Shown here: positions 27,876-35,347 of the stretch, piece by piece | How positions within the stretch are numbered: position 1 is the stretch's first letter | Layout: each line of letters opens with the position of its first letter | Origin: Alistipes sp. | Lineage (GTDB): Bacteria; Bacteroidota; Bacteroidia; Bacteroidales; Rikenellaceae | Assembly (NCBI GenBank): GCA_017502025.1 | Contig: JAFVVS010000075.1 | Coordinates: 1 to 35,347 of the forward strand | Reading direction: 5' to 3' | DNA length: 35,347 nt | Position numbers and translations under genes: made by a program | Notes under the pieces: generated by a model | What the model saw: the letters and a program-made list of their open reading frames with translations, nothing else | Told to the model about the DNA's origin: nothing | Databases searched by the model: none

Positions 27876-30320
27876 TTATCGTGCCACCAACGAGTAGTCG
27901 GTACCCTCGGTAATCTCGGTCTCGGTAAAGACATTGCCGTAGCCGTCAGTAGCCTCGACTCTGATTTGAGCATCCTTATTCTTCAACTGATACTTGTAGA
28001 GGTGGTAGCACTCCGACCAAGCCGAACGACCCTCGTAGTAGTTGTAGTAGAAGGCTGCGGTGTACATATCTACACTTGGATAGACGCCATCAGCTGCTCG
28101 ACGTGGGTCTTCTTTGGTGTAGCTTCCAATCAAAGACGAAGGCATATTGATTGCAACCTTCTCCATATTACCCGTGTGGACACCGTCCTCAAATACCTTG
28201 ATAGTCCACTTGCTATCGGCATTGTAGATGTTGGCAATGAGGTAATCCTCGCCAAAGTTGAAGGCGTAGTAACCATCTTTTGCGTAGTCATCGTCTACAC
28301 TCGCTTTTCCTGTAACGGCGTTACCACGGTGCAGACGCATCTGCTTATTCTTGGTGTTCATACCCTCGTTTACGCCCATAAAGTAGGACTCTACAAATTT
28401 GTTGCCATCACATACGAATACATTGTAGCCCGTAGGAGCACCGTCGCAAGCGATGTTACCTCGCCACCATACACCGCACAATGCACCTACATTGTGGTCG
28501 TAGAGTTTTGTGTGAGGACCATTTGCCTCCTCTACGCTATACTCGAAGTTACGAGAGTAGTGGGTGTGGCCCGATACAATGTGAGCCTCGTTGAACTCGT
28601 TGAGCAGATCCTCCACCTGCTCTACATAGTTTCCGGTGTTGCGGAAAATTGGAGCGTGAACACACAAAATAACCAATTTATCCTTTGGTACAACTGCCAA
28701 ATCCTGCTTCAACCACTCATATTGGTGTTTGAGGAAGCCCTCCGCATACTTGCCACTCTTGTCAGCGTGCTGGTAGACGATGTTACGCATACTTACGATA
28801 TGCACATCGCCACGGTTGAACGAGTAATCAACAGGACCAAATATCGCCTCGTGGTTACGCTGAGCCTTCAACTCGAAGGTCGAGCTACGCTCATCAGCAC
28901 TGATAGTTACGCCATCACCATAGTAGGTGTTGTCGTGGTTGCCATAGGTCTGGAATACAGGCAAGCCCGCCTGCGATACAGCGAAAGCATCACGCATATC
29001 GTCACGCAAACTCTCTGTGTTTGTACCGTCGCTGTTTGCGATGATATCACCAAGAGTCATACCGTAGCAGTTGATACCGCTCGCCTTTACCTCCTGGCTA
29101 TGTACCTTGATTGCAGGCACAGCCTCGGTGTTGAAGCGGTTGAACTGCGTGGTGTTACGCACCTGAGGGTCACCAATAGCGAAGAATGCGAACTTCTTCT
29201 CCTTGCCACCTACAAGTGGGGTGAGTGTAAAGTCGTACTGTGGTGAGTTGCTTGGGTATGGCTTGTAGAAACAAGGCTGACCAAACTCGTTGATTGGCAC
29301 TTCATACTCAGCCGGCAACGAGATATAGATATACCAAGTATCCTTTGTTACATCGTTCATCTCGTAGTAGCCATTTGCGTCGGTTGTCACAACACGGAAA
29401 CCGTCGCTTACCGCTACTCCTGCGATAGGGTTGCCGTTTGCATCCTTCACATAGCCATATACATTCTCGTAGAAGATCTCGAACTCATCTTCGTATGAAT
29501 CGAGCATATCCAATTCGCCACCTACACCTATGGTGTAAGTAATTGGTTTGAACTCACGAACAATGCCCGCCTTAATCTCTCGGTTGCTCATTGTGCGCAC
29601 CATCTTCTCGCCCGAAGCCTCTACGAACTCAATCTTGCAGATGCCGGTCTCGACAGCGGGAAGGGTGATGTAGAGTACCTTCTCGGTAGTGGTCGAGAGG
29701 GCAAAATTCGACGGCAATGTATAGGTGATTTTATCCGTTGCAGTTGCGCTTGCTGCAATAGTTGCATCGGTGCAATTAACCTCGAACTCGCCCGAGAGTT
29801 TCACCCCCTCGGTCGAGGTGATAACGACCTTCTCCAAGATGACGCCATTTGTCGAAGCCTTTACAGGGAAGCGCAAAACACCAGCGAGGTGCTTCAACTC
29901 TACATTGTCGCCCTTGTTTGCTACATATCCGCACATCGGAGCTGCGCCCGAGGCGAAAGTACCCTCTGTGTAGCTCTGCTCAGTCGGAAATACAACCTTC
30001 GATGCCGAGAGTCCCTCGGTGTAAGGGTAGGTGATGTTGTAAGGCGCACTTGCGGTTACCGTAAATGTTGCAACGCTCTTGTTCGATGCGTCGATTGCAG
30101 CCTCTGCTGCAACGCCATTCACTGCGATGCAATCGCCCTCGCTCCAAAATACGGGATAGGTGTCGCCATTCTTCTCGCCGAGCGATGTACGGGTTGGCTC
30201 CAACGAAATCGAAAGGGTTACCTCCTCACCATTGACAACGGTCGTTGTTGGATCTGTTTGACAGCCGAGAAGTGCGATAGCGCAAACTACGACTGCGATT
30301 AAGCGTGTTGTAAATTTCAT
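27876..30320 (-). CDS. Fimbrillin-like/calcineurin phosphoesterase fusion lipoprotein, copy 2
   Basis: From ATG at 30320 the protein is 814 residues, with lipobox ALLGC (Cys20). Residues about 30-280 resemble fimbrillin-like (Mfa/FimA-type) proteins: EPTRTSLG, VFWSEGD, then MCGYVANKGDNVELKHLAGV. A CarboxypepD-like module follows (about 290-375: VYGYVKDANGNPIAGVAVSDG). The calcineurin-type domain (about 380-620) has GDPQ, TLGD, YGNHDNT, CVHAPI and GHTH metal motifs. A C-terminal beta domain closes the chain. An ATG 4 codons upstream (30332) is possible. It starts 21 bases after its paralogue's stop. The substrate is unknown; an exported phosphoesterase at the cell surface is likely. Confidence 0.85.
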   Translation of the reverse strand: MKFTTRLIAVVVCAIALLGCQTDPTTTVVNGEEVTLSISLEPTRTSLGEKNGDTYPVFWSEGDCIAVNGVAAEAAIDASNKSVATFTVTASAPYNITYPYTEGLSASKVVFPTEQSYTEGTFASGAAPMCGYVANKGDNVELKHLAGVLRFPVKASTNGVILEKVVITSTEGVKLSGEFEVNCTDATIAASATATDKITYTLPSNFALSTTTEKVLYITLPAVETGICKIEFVEASGEKMVRTMSNREIKAGIVREFKPITYTIGVGGELDMLDSYEDEFEIFYENVYGYVKDANGNPIAGVAVSDGFRVVTTDANGYYEMNDVTKDTWYIYISLPAEYEVPINEFGQPCFYKPYPSNSPQYDFTLTPLVGGKEKKFAFFAIGDPQVRNTTQFNRFNTEAVPAIKVHSQEVKASGINCYGMTLGDIIANSDGTNTESLRDDMRDAFAVSQAGLPVFQTYGNHDNTYYGDGVTISADERSSTFELKAQRNHEAIFGPVDYSFNRGDVHIVSMRNIVYQHADKSGKYAEGFLKHQYEWLKQDLAVVPKDKLVILCVHAPIFRNTGNYVEQVEDLLNEFNEAHIVSGHTHYSRNFEYSVEEANGPHTKLYDHNVGALCGVWWRGNIACDGAPTGYNVFVCDGNKFVESYFMGVNEGMNTKNKQMRLHRGNAVTGKASVDDDYAKDGYYAFNFGEDYLIANIYNADSKWTIKVFEDGVHTGNMEKVAINMPSSLIGSYTKEDPRRAADGVYPSVDMYTAAFYYNYYEGRSAWSECYHLYKYQLKNKDAQIRVEATDGYGNVFTETEITEGTDYSLVAR

Positions 30321-30341
30321 ATAGTTTAGCATTCAAGTTAT

Positions 30342-32825
30342 TTATTGCGGTTTCTTGGCGAGGGTATAATCGGTTCCCTCGGTGATTTTGGTCTCGGTAT
30401 ATCTGTTGCCAAAGCGGTCGATTGCCACAACCTTAATCTTGGCGTTCTTATTTTTCAATTTGTATTGGAACAGATGCCAACAAACATTATAGGCTCCGTT
30501 ACTTGGCGAGGTTGCGCTCGATGCTCGATTCAAAATACCGACATGAAGTCCTGTGGCGTAGAAATCGACACTTGTAACCACTCCGTTGCCGGCTCGACGA
30601 GGATTGTCGATGGTGTAGCCACCAATCAACTTCGAGAAACTTGGCTGATACTCGGTGACTTTGGTCATATCGCCCGAATAGACATCGTCTTCGTAGACCT
30701 CGATTTTCCATTTGCTGTCGGCATTATATACATTTGCCAACAATACATCGTCGGCAAAGTTGAAGCCGTAGTAACCCTTGATGCCATAGCTGTTCGAACC
30801 CTCAATCGGACCACCCGTAACGGCATTGCCACGATGTAGGCGCATTTGGTGCGAGCGAGTATTCATACCCTCGTTGAACCCCATATAGTACCAATCCGAG
30901 AAGGTGTTGCCCTCGCCGATAAAGACATTATAGCCGTTTGGAGTGCCGTCGCCCGAGATGTTTGCCGACCACCACGAGCCACACACGGCATTTGTGTTGT
31001 GCTCGTAGACCTTGTGCGATGAATCCCTTATAGCAGGCTCATAGAGTTGCTGACGATGGGTATGTCCCGACAATACATGCGCCTCCTTGTATTGGTCGAG
31101 GAGCGAAAGCACCTCTTGTGTATAGTTGGAGGTGCCATTGAAGAGCTGAATATGCACGCAAAGCACCACCATCTTATCCTTTGGCACGAGTGCCAAATCC
31201 TGCTTCAACCACTCGTACTGCGAGGCGAGAAAGCCTGTCGAATACCCTGAACCCGAAGTTGCCTTATTATAGACTATATCTCGCATACCGATGATATGTA
31301 CATCGCCACGATTGAATGAGTAATTTACCGGGCCAAACATCTCCTCGTGCTCACGCTGTGCCTTCAACTCGAAGTGTGAATTGCGCTCATCGACAAAGAG
31401 AGGTAGATTGCTATTGCAGAAGGTGTTGTCGTGGTTACCCATAACCTGGAATACAGGCATACCGGTCTTTGTGATTGAAAAGGCATCTCGCATATCGTCA
31501 CGCATAGGGCCCGTATTGTTCGAGTCGCTATTCGAAATGATATCGCCAAGTGTTATGCCGTAGCACTGAATACCTTCGGCTTCGAGAGCTTCGCAGTGAT
31601 CGCTAATTGCCGGTATAGCCTCCTTCTGTAATCGGCTCAAAGCCGAAGCCTTCGATACTTGCGGATCGGCAAATGTGAAGAGCGCAAACTTCTTCTCCTT
31701 GCCACCCTCCAATGGTGTCAGCGTAAAGTCGTAGCGATCGCCACCCTCAGGGTACGATTTGTAGAAGCAAGGCTGACCGAGCTCGTTGGTAGGCACCTTG
31801 TACTCGGCAGGGAGCGAGATGTAGATGTAGCGAGTATCCTTCGATACATTATCAATCTCGTAGTAGCCGTTTGCGTTGGTGGTTGTCACCGAGAAACCAT
31901 CTGATACCGCAACGTCCGATATAGGGTTACCGTTGGTATCCTTCACATATCCCTTGACGGTAGGGTAGAATATTATAAATGCATCCTCCTCTACCACCAA
32001 TGGCGACAATGCTGTATTGAAACCTCGCTTGTAGTTTATGGTCTTGAACTCTCGAACTACACCCGCCTGAACACTCTTGCCGTTCCACGAGCTCACCATC
32101 TTCTCGCCCGAAGGCTCCACGAACTCCACTACGCAGTTGCCCACCTCGCCCGAGGCAATCGAAACGAAGAAGTTGCTTGCCTCAGTTGTCGAGAGTGCGA
32201 AATTGTCGGGCAACGAGTAGGTGATGTTGCTCGACGACTCCTCGCAAGCGGTTATTGTGCCTGCGCTGCAATTGACAGCGAACTCGCCCGAGAGTTTTGC
32301 ACCATCGACCGAGCGTATCACGATCTTGTCGAGGATGATATTCTCCTTGCTACCTACAACCGGAAATTTCAGCACACCAACCAAGTGCTTCATCGTAACG
32401 GTTGCAGAGTTTGTCGCATATCCGCACATTGGCGCACTACCCGATGCGAATGTACCCTCGGTGTAGTGCTGCTCGGTCGGAATAACCACCTTCGGAGCAT
32501 CGGCTGTCGTTGTTGAGGTGTATGGATAGAGGACATTGAGCGGATAGTTTGTCGCCTCGACCTTGAACTTCGCCTCAGTGCAGTTCTCGCCATCGAGAAC
32601 TGCCTCCTCGGAGAGGGTGCCGTTTATGACAATCCTATCGCCCTCGCTCCAATATACAGGGTAATTCTCGCCCTGCTTTGCGCCAAGCGAGGTGCGTGTC
32701 GGCTGGGTGAATATTGTCAATTCGGTTACGCTGTCACCTCCTACAACATTATTGTCGTTGATGTCGGTGGTACAACCAATCATCAACAATGCAAGAGTAG
32801 CAACTGTAAATAAAAACTTTTTCAT
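30342..32825 (-). CDS. Fimbrillin-like/calcineurin phosphoesterase fusion lipoprotein, copy 1
   Basis: The 827-residue lipoprotein (lipobox LMIGC, Cys18) has the same four-part layout as the next gene: a fimbrillin-like region (TQPTRTSLG, VYWSEGD, MCGYATNSATVTMKHLVGV), a CarboxypepD-like module, a calcineurin fold and a C-terminal beta domain. Its metal motifs are ADPQ (Gly replaced by Ala in the first motif), TLGD, MGNHDNT, CVHIQL and GHTH. Clear similarity along the whole length shows tandem duplication with substantial divergence. It is the first gene of the operon, with its promoter at 32904. Confidence 0.86.
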   Translation of the reverse strand: MKKFLFTVATLALLMIGCTTDINDNNVVGGDSVTELTIFTQPTRTSLGAKQGENYPVYWSEGDRIVINGTLSEEAVLDGENCTEAKFKVEATNYPLNVLYPYTSTTTADAPKVVIPTEQHYTEGTFASGSAPMCGYATNSATVTMKHLVGVLKFPVVGSKENIILDKIVIRSVDGAKLSGEFAVNCSAGTITACEESSSNITYSLPDNFALSTTEASNFFVSIASGEVGNCVVEFVEPSGEKMVSSWNGKSVQAGVVREFKTINYKRGFNTALSPLVVEEDAFIIFYPTVKGYVKDTNGNPISDVAVSDGFSVTTTNANGYYEIDNVSKDTRYIYISLPAEYKVPTNELGQPCFYKSYPEGGDRYDFTLTPLEGGKEKKFALFTFADPQVSKASALSRLQKEAIPAISDHCEALEAEGIQCYGITLGDIISNSDSNNTGPMRDDMRDAFSITKTGMPVFQVMGNHDNTFCNSNLPLFVDERNSHFELKAQREHEEMFGPVNYSFNRGDVHIIGMRDIVYNKATSGSGYSTGFLASQYEWLKQDLALVPKDKMVVLCVHIQLFNGTSNYTQEVLSLLDQYKEAHVLSGHTHRQQLYEPAIRDSSHKVYEHNTNAVCGSWWSANISGDGTPNGYNVFIGEGNTFSDWYYMGFNEGMNTRSHQMRLHRGNAVTGGPIEGSNSYGIKGYYGFNFADDVLLANVYNADSKWKIEVYEDDVYSGDMTKVTEYQPSFSKLIGGYTIDNPRRAGNGVVTSVDFYATGLHVGILNRASSATSPSNGAYNVCWHLFQYKLKNKNAKIKVVAIDRFGNRYTETKITEGTDYTLAKKPQ

Positions 32826-32903
32826 CGGTTAGTAGGTCTGTTTGTTGGCTTTGTTGAGGTGCGCCACCCGAAATAGTTGTCGTAAAGGCACATTTCAACC
32901 TTA

Positions 32904-32911
32904 CAAAGGTA
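32904..32911 (-). promoter_or_regulatory. -7 box of the phosphoesterase operon
   Basis: TACCTTTG on the minus strand, 78 bases before the start codon of copy 1. It has no clear -33; that position is filled by an AT-only palindrome. Confidence 0.6.
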
Positions 32912-32914
32912 ATC

Positions 32915-32936
32915 AATTTTATTATATAATAAAATT
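32915..32936. promoter_or_regulatory. 22-bp perfect palindrome between divergent promoters
   Basis: AATTTTATTAT is followed directly by its reverse complement. It fills the space between the two divergent -7 boxes and covers the -33 position of both, so it is a candidate operator for one or both directions. Confidence 0.65.
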
Positions 32937-32943
32937 ATCTTTG
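32936..32943 (+). promoter_or_regulatory. -7 box of the GadC-like antiporter gene
   Basis: TATCTTTG on the plus strand, overlapping the palindrome by one base. The leader to the ATG at 33039 is about 90 bases and contains a small hairpin TGTCG-AAAA-CGACA (about 33006-33019). Confidence 0.6.
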
Positions 32944-33038
32944 GCATAAATATGCTTAAAGGGTAAAAAGTCGCCCTGTCGCCATCTTGGCTCAATTCTT
33001 GCGCTGTGTCGAAAACGACAACAAAAAATCGATAAAAT

Positions 33039-34499
33039 ATGGAAACAAAAAAGACAACGACAGGGTTTCGTCTATCGGTTGCGACCCTGGCAATTATGAA
33101 TGTTACCGCAGTGGTCAGTCTGCGAGGTCTGCCTGCGGAGTCGGTCTACGGACTCTCCTCGGCATTTTACTATCTCTTTGCGGCGATAGTTTTTCTTATT
33201 CCAACGGCTCTCGTAGCGGCGGAGTTGGCGGCTATGTACTCCGACAAGCAGGGCGGAGTCTTCCGCTGGGTAGGCGAGGCTATGGGCGCACGAATGGGCT
33301 TCTTGGCGATTTGGATTCAGTGGATTCAATCGACCATCTGGTATCCTACGGTTTTGACCTTCGGAGCGGTTTCGATAGCCTTTATCGGTATGGATCAAAC
33401 CCACGATATGGCTCTCGCCTCGAACAAGGTCTTCACCCTTATCGTGGTGCTTGCAATCTATTGGGTAGCGACATTTATCGCCCTGAAAGGTCTGAGCTGG
33501 GTAGGAAAAATCAGCAAGTGGGGAGGTCTTATCGGCACGATTATCCCTGCCGGTCTGCTTATCCTTATGGGTATCGCCTACATCGCTACGGGAGGCCACA
33601 ACAATATGGATATGTCGCAGGGTTTCTTCCCCGACTTGTCCAAATTCTCCAATCTCGTCTTGGCAAGCGGTATCTTCCTCTTCTACGCAGGTATGGAGAT
33701 GATGGGTGTCCATGTTATGGAGGTCGACAACCCTCGCAAGAACTACCCGAAGGCGATTTTGCTCGGCGCACTCATCACCGTTCTGATTTTCATCTTCGGC
33801 ACCTTCTCGCTCGGCTTTATCGTGCCTGCCAAGGAGGTAAATCTCACCCAATCGTTGCTTGTGGGCTTCGATAACTACCTCGCCTATTTCAAGATGTCGT
33901 GGGCTTCGCCTATCATCGCTATTGCGCTGATGTTCGGCGTGTTGGCGGGCGTGCTTACTTGGGTTTCGGGACCTTCGAAGGGTATCTTTGCCGTGGGTAA
34001 AGCGGGCTATCTTCCACCATTCTTGCAGCGTGAGAACAGCAATGGCGTGCAGCGCAATATCCTCCTTATTCAGGGCGCAATCGTCACCCTCTTGGCACTC
34101 CTCTTTGTGGTTATGCCGTCGGTGCAGTCGTTCTATCAGATATTGTCGCAACTTACCGCACTGCTCTACCTCATAATGTATATGCTGATGTTCGCCTCGG
34201 CTATTGTCTTGCGCTATCGTCGTGCCAACACCGAGCGCCCATTCCGCCTTGGCGGAAATGCCACTATGTGGATCATCTCGGGCATCGGTTTCCTCGGCTC
34301 GCTCCTCGCCTTTGTGCTGAGTTTTATCCCACCCGCACAAATCGCAACCGGTAGCACAACCGTGTGGTACTCCGTACTCTTTGGCGGTGCCTTTGTGGTT
34401 ATAATTCTACCTTTTATTATATATGCGCTTCGCAAACCGACCTGGCGCAGCCCTGGAGCTGTATTTGCTCCATTCGAATGGGAAAACGAGCGCAAATAG
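33039..34499 (+). CDS. APC-family amino-acid antiporter, GadC-like
   Basis: The 486-residue protein has about twelve hydrophobic membrane segments and resembles the glutamate:GABA antiporter subfamily. Similar stretches are IPTALVAAELAAM, QGGVFRWVGEAMG, FFPDLSKF, VSGPSKGIFAVGKAGYLPPF and a C-terminal RPFRLGG. E. coli GadC exchanges Glu for GABA in acid resistance, but no gadB decarboxylase or glutaminase gene is adjacent here. The exact substrate pair is therefore unknown. GadC's long C-terminal plug is absent: the chain ends soon after the last helix. Confidence 0.82.
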   Translation: METKKTTTGFRLSVATLAIMNVTAVVSLRGLPAESVYGLSSAFYYLFAAIVFLIPTALVAAELAAMYSDKQGGVFRWVGEAMGARMGFLAIWIQWIQSTIWYPTVLTFGAVSIAFIGMDQTHDMALASNKVFTLIVVLAIYWVATFIALKGLSWVGKISKWGGLIGTIIPAGLLILMGIAYIATGGHNNMDMSQGFFPDLSKFSNLVLASGIFLFYAGMEMMGVHVMEVDNPRKNYPKAILLGALITVLIFIFGTFSLGFIVPAKEVNLTQSLLVGFDNYLAYFKMSWASPIIAIALMFGVLAGVLTWVSGPSKGIFAVGKAGYLPPFLQRENSNGVQRNILLIQGAIVTLLALLFVVMPSVQSFYQILSQLTALLYLIMYMLMFASAIVLRYRRANTERPFRLGGNATMWIISGIGFLGSLLAFVLSFIPPAQIATGSTTVWYSVLFGGAFVVIILPFIIYALRKPTWRSPGAVFAPFEWENERK

Positions 34500-34555
34500 T
34501 CGGCTCTTTTTGCACTCGTTGCGAGTAGTTAGGAGTTGGCGCAAGTTTGATAAAG

Positions 34556-34650
34556 GCAAGTAAAGGCTAGTAAGGGCTATTAAGGGCAAGTAAGGGTTTG
34601 CGCCGTGATAACTGCCGGAGTTGAGAGTTGAGAGTTTAGAGTTGAGAGAA
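34556..34650. repeat. Composite intergenic element, partial copy 3
   Basis: AAGTAAAGG/TAGTAAGGG-type words (34557-34596) lead to the core CGCCGTGATAACTGCCGGAG (34601-34620), then GAGAGTT heptamers (34621-34649). Compared with copies 1 and 2 the inverted arm is missing and the heptamer array is flipped. It opens a 626-base gap (34500-35125) with no convincing gene. Confidence 0.65.
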
Positions 34651-34713
34651 CTTAGGGAGTTTAGGGAGTTTAGAGAACTTAGAGAAAGCAACAATCACTA
34701 AATTCCCTAAATT
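34651..34713. repeat. Inverted repeat of TTAGGGAG words
   Basis: CTTAGGGAGTTTAGGGAGTT (34651-34670) faces CTAAATTCCCTAAATTCCCC (about 34698-34717), with CAACAATCA between. Same design as 12467-12534. Confidence 0.65.
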
Positions 34714-34720
34714 CCCCTAA

Positions 34721-34770
34721 CACCCTCTAACACCCTCTAACACCCTCTAACAACCCCTAACAACCCCTAC
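34721..34770. repeat. Decamer tandem array
   Basis: CACCCTCTAA occurs three times, then CAACCCCTAA and CAACCCCTAC. Confidence 0.85.
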
Positions 34771-34781
34771 AAAAAACGCCA

Positions 34782-35052
34782 ACATACCCCTCTGCCCTTC
34801 GGGCACCTCCCCTAACTTAGAGGAGGAAATAGAACCACAACAATTAGTGGAGCGAAGCGACAACCGACGCCAAACCGAGAGTAGAGGGTGCTTGCACGCT
34901 ATACCGAGGTGCGAAGGAGGAAAAGCCTGCGTAGCAGGATTAAGCCCCCTTTACAGAAAGGGGGTTTGGGGGATAGGTAACACACTTGGACAATTTGCAC
35001 TACGAATTTGTCCCCCTAAGTTAGGGGGACGAGCGAAGCGGAGGGGGTATGT
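34782..35052. mobile_element. MITE-like element, 271 bp, with about 45-bp imperfect terminal inverted repeats
   Basis: The left end reads ACATACCCC...CCCCTAACTTAG and the right end is its imperfect reverse complement (CTAAGTTAGGGGG...GGGGGTATGT). Internal hairpins: CCTGC-GTA-GCAGG (34926-34938), CCCCCTTT-ACAG-AAAGGGGG (34945-34964) and GGACAA...TTGTCC (34988-35013). No transposase gene and no certain target-site duplication are visible. Confidence 0.65.
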
Positions 35053-35085
35053 AAAAAAGCAACAGCGATGCACCGCATCGCTGTT
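35053..35085 (-). terminator. Terminator for the small minus-strand gene
   Basis: The stem AACAGCGATGC/GCATCGCTGTT with loop ACC is followed on the minus strand by GCTTTTTTAC. It lies 41 bases past the stop of the 50-residue gene. Confidence 0.88.
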
Positions 35086-35086
35086 A

Positions 35087-35125
35087 CCTTTAATTATCAA
35101 TTGTCAATTATCAATTGTCAATTTT
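35087..35125. repeat. ATTGTCAATT array, copy 2
   Basis: 38 of 39 bases equal the block at 15430. It abuts the stop codon of the small gene (35126-35128). Confidence 0.85.
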
Positions 35126-35278
35126 TTAGTAGATAAGGTCATCCTCCTCCGAGCCGAAGCCTGGGAGGGTAGTGTTTGTGCCACCTGGAAGTGGCTCGCT
35201 TACATTGTAGCCACGCTCGGCCACAACCTCGAAAATATCAATCTGTGGAGCAGTGTAGCTCAAAATATTTCTTTTCAT
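35126..35278 (-). CDS. Small 50-residue protein, Bacteroidales small-peptide type
   Basis: The ORF from ATG at 35278 to TAA encodes 50 residues: MKRNILSYTAPQIDIFEVVA, then a Gly/Pro/Thr-rich middle and an acidic end (GSEEDDLIY). It has no signal peptide or membrane helix. The pattern MK..ILSY.AP.I.IFEV..E.G resembles short orphan proteins found near surface-lipoprotein genes in Bacteroidales, as I remember them. Support comes from sensible codon use, a following terminator and the usual position of a word repeat at the stop. The function is unknown. Confidence 0.62.
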   Translation of the reverse strand: MKRNILSYTAPQIDIFEVVAERGYNVSEPLPGGTNTTLPGFGSEEDDLIY

Positions 35279-35316
35279 AATGCCTTCGAAATTTAATGGT
35301 TAAACTACTCTGTTAA

Positions 35317-35347
35317 TTACTCTGCATACTCCGGTGTTGTGTCGTCA
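35317..35347 (-). CDS. C-terminal end of a further minus-strand gene (partial)
   Basis: The last nine residues read DDTTPEYAE followed by TAA (35319-35317), 38 bases before the small gene. The acidic tail suits a surface protein, but so few codons give only weak support. The alternative frame ending at 35313 gives a less gene-like sequence. Confidence 0.35.
   Translation of the reverse strand, partial: DDTTPEYAE

Noticed and set aside
27138..29246. 702-codon open frame on the plus strand
   Set aside because: It runs antisense through the DUF5106-like and phosphoesterase genes, whose domain motifs and lipoprotein signals are clear. The plus frame shows no recognisable domain, and long antisense frames are common here because of codon bias.
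33072..34340. 422-codon open frame on the minus strand
   Set aside because: It is antisense to the GadC-like antiporter. Its very hydrophilic His/Asp/Glu/Arg-rich product is the mirror of hydrophobic codons.
34847..35296. 149-codon open frame on the plus strand
   Set aside because: It crosses the MITE-like element, the terminator and the ATTGTCAATT array, and overlaps the small minus gene; no family resemblance.

Overview
The window reads as chromosomal DNA of a Bacteroidota member, most likely order Bacteroidales; Alistipes/Rikenellaceae is my guess from general feel, not from a marker gene. The grounds are: -7 boxes of the TAnnTTTG type at most promoter-bearing gaps; almost no Shine-Dalgarno sequences; an rpmB-rpmG-DUF4295 ribosomal operon; fimbrillin-like lipoproteins; PspC and DUF2807 (GIN) proteins; DUF4369- and DUF5106-type thioredoxin lipoproteins. 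No tRNA, rRNA, CRISPR array, phage gene or transposase is visible.

Region 1 (1-10165, all +) is a tightly packed surface-polysaccharide and housekeeping run. It holds the tail of an RmlC-like epimerase, capF/fnlB, wecB/fnlC, a WbuB-type glycosyltransferase, a nucleotidyltransferase-fold protein, rfbA, rfbB, coaD, lpxD, a TlpA-like lipoprotein and ruvC. The first genes fit UDP-L-FucNAc synthesis and transfer. rfbA and rfbB make dTDP-4-keto-6-deoxyglucose, but rfbC and rfbD are not here. Region 2 (10235-12331, -) is a secreted GH42-like glycosidase. A 458-base divergent gap crowded with small repeats separates it from region 3 (12790-13385, +), the L28-L33-DUF4295 operon. Region 4 (13738-19803, -) holds groS-groL, an S9 peptidase, a PfkB-family kinase and pfkA. 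A secreted glycerophosphodiester phosphodiesterase (19900-20718, +) diverges from pfkA.

Region 5 (20920-26656, -) reads, in its own direction, outer-membrane receptor, short PspC, PadR regulator, GIN protein and long PspC. Both PspC proteins begin with a helical domain resembling the PadR-associated HAAS/DUF1700 type, so this looks like an envelope-sensing operon. A strong inverted repeat straddles the -33 box of its promoter. Region 6 (26955-32825, -) holds two tandem paralogous lipoproteins that fuse a fimbrillin-like domain to a calcineurin-type phosphoesterase, followed by a thioredoxin-fold lipoprotein. They diverge from a GadC-like amino-acid antiporter (33039-34499, +) across a very compact promoter pair holding a 22-bp perfect palindrome. 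The right end has a repeat-filled 626-base gap with a MITE-like element, a 50-codon small gene and the last codons of another minus-strand gene.

The most unusual content is non-coding. The short gaps are filled by a few families of short words (7-18 bp, many self-complementary), often starting at or within about ten bases of a stop codon and sometimes supplying it. Some are assembled into larger composites. The same roughly 150-190-bp design occurs twice, with a partial third copy. A nested-palindrome design with a shared core but unrelated, internally paired arms also occurs twice. These are the best candidates here for something undescribed.
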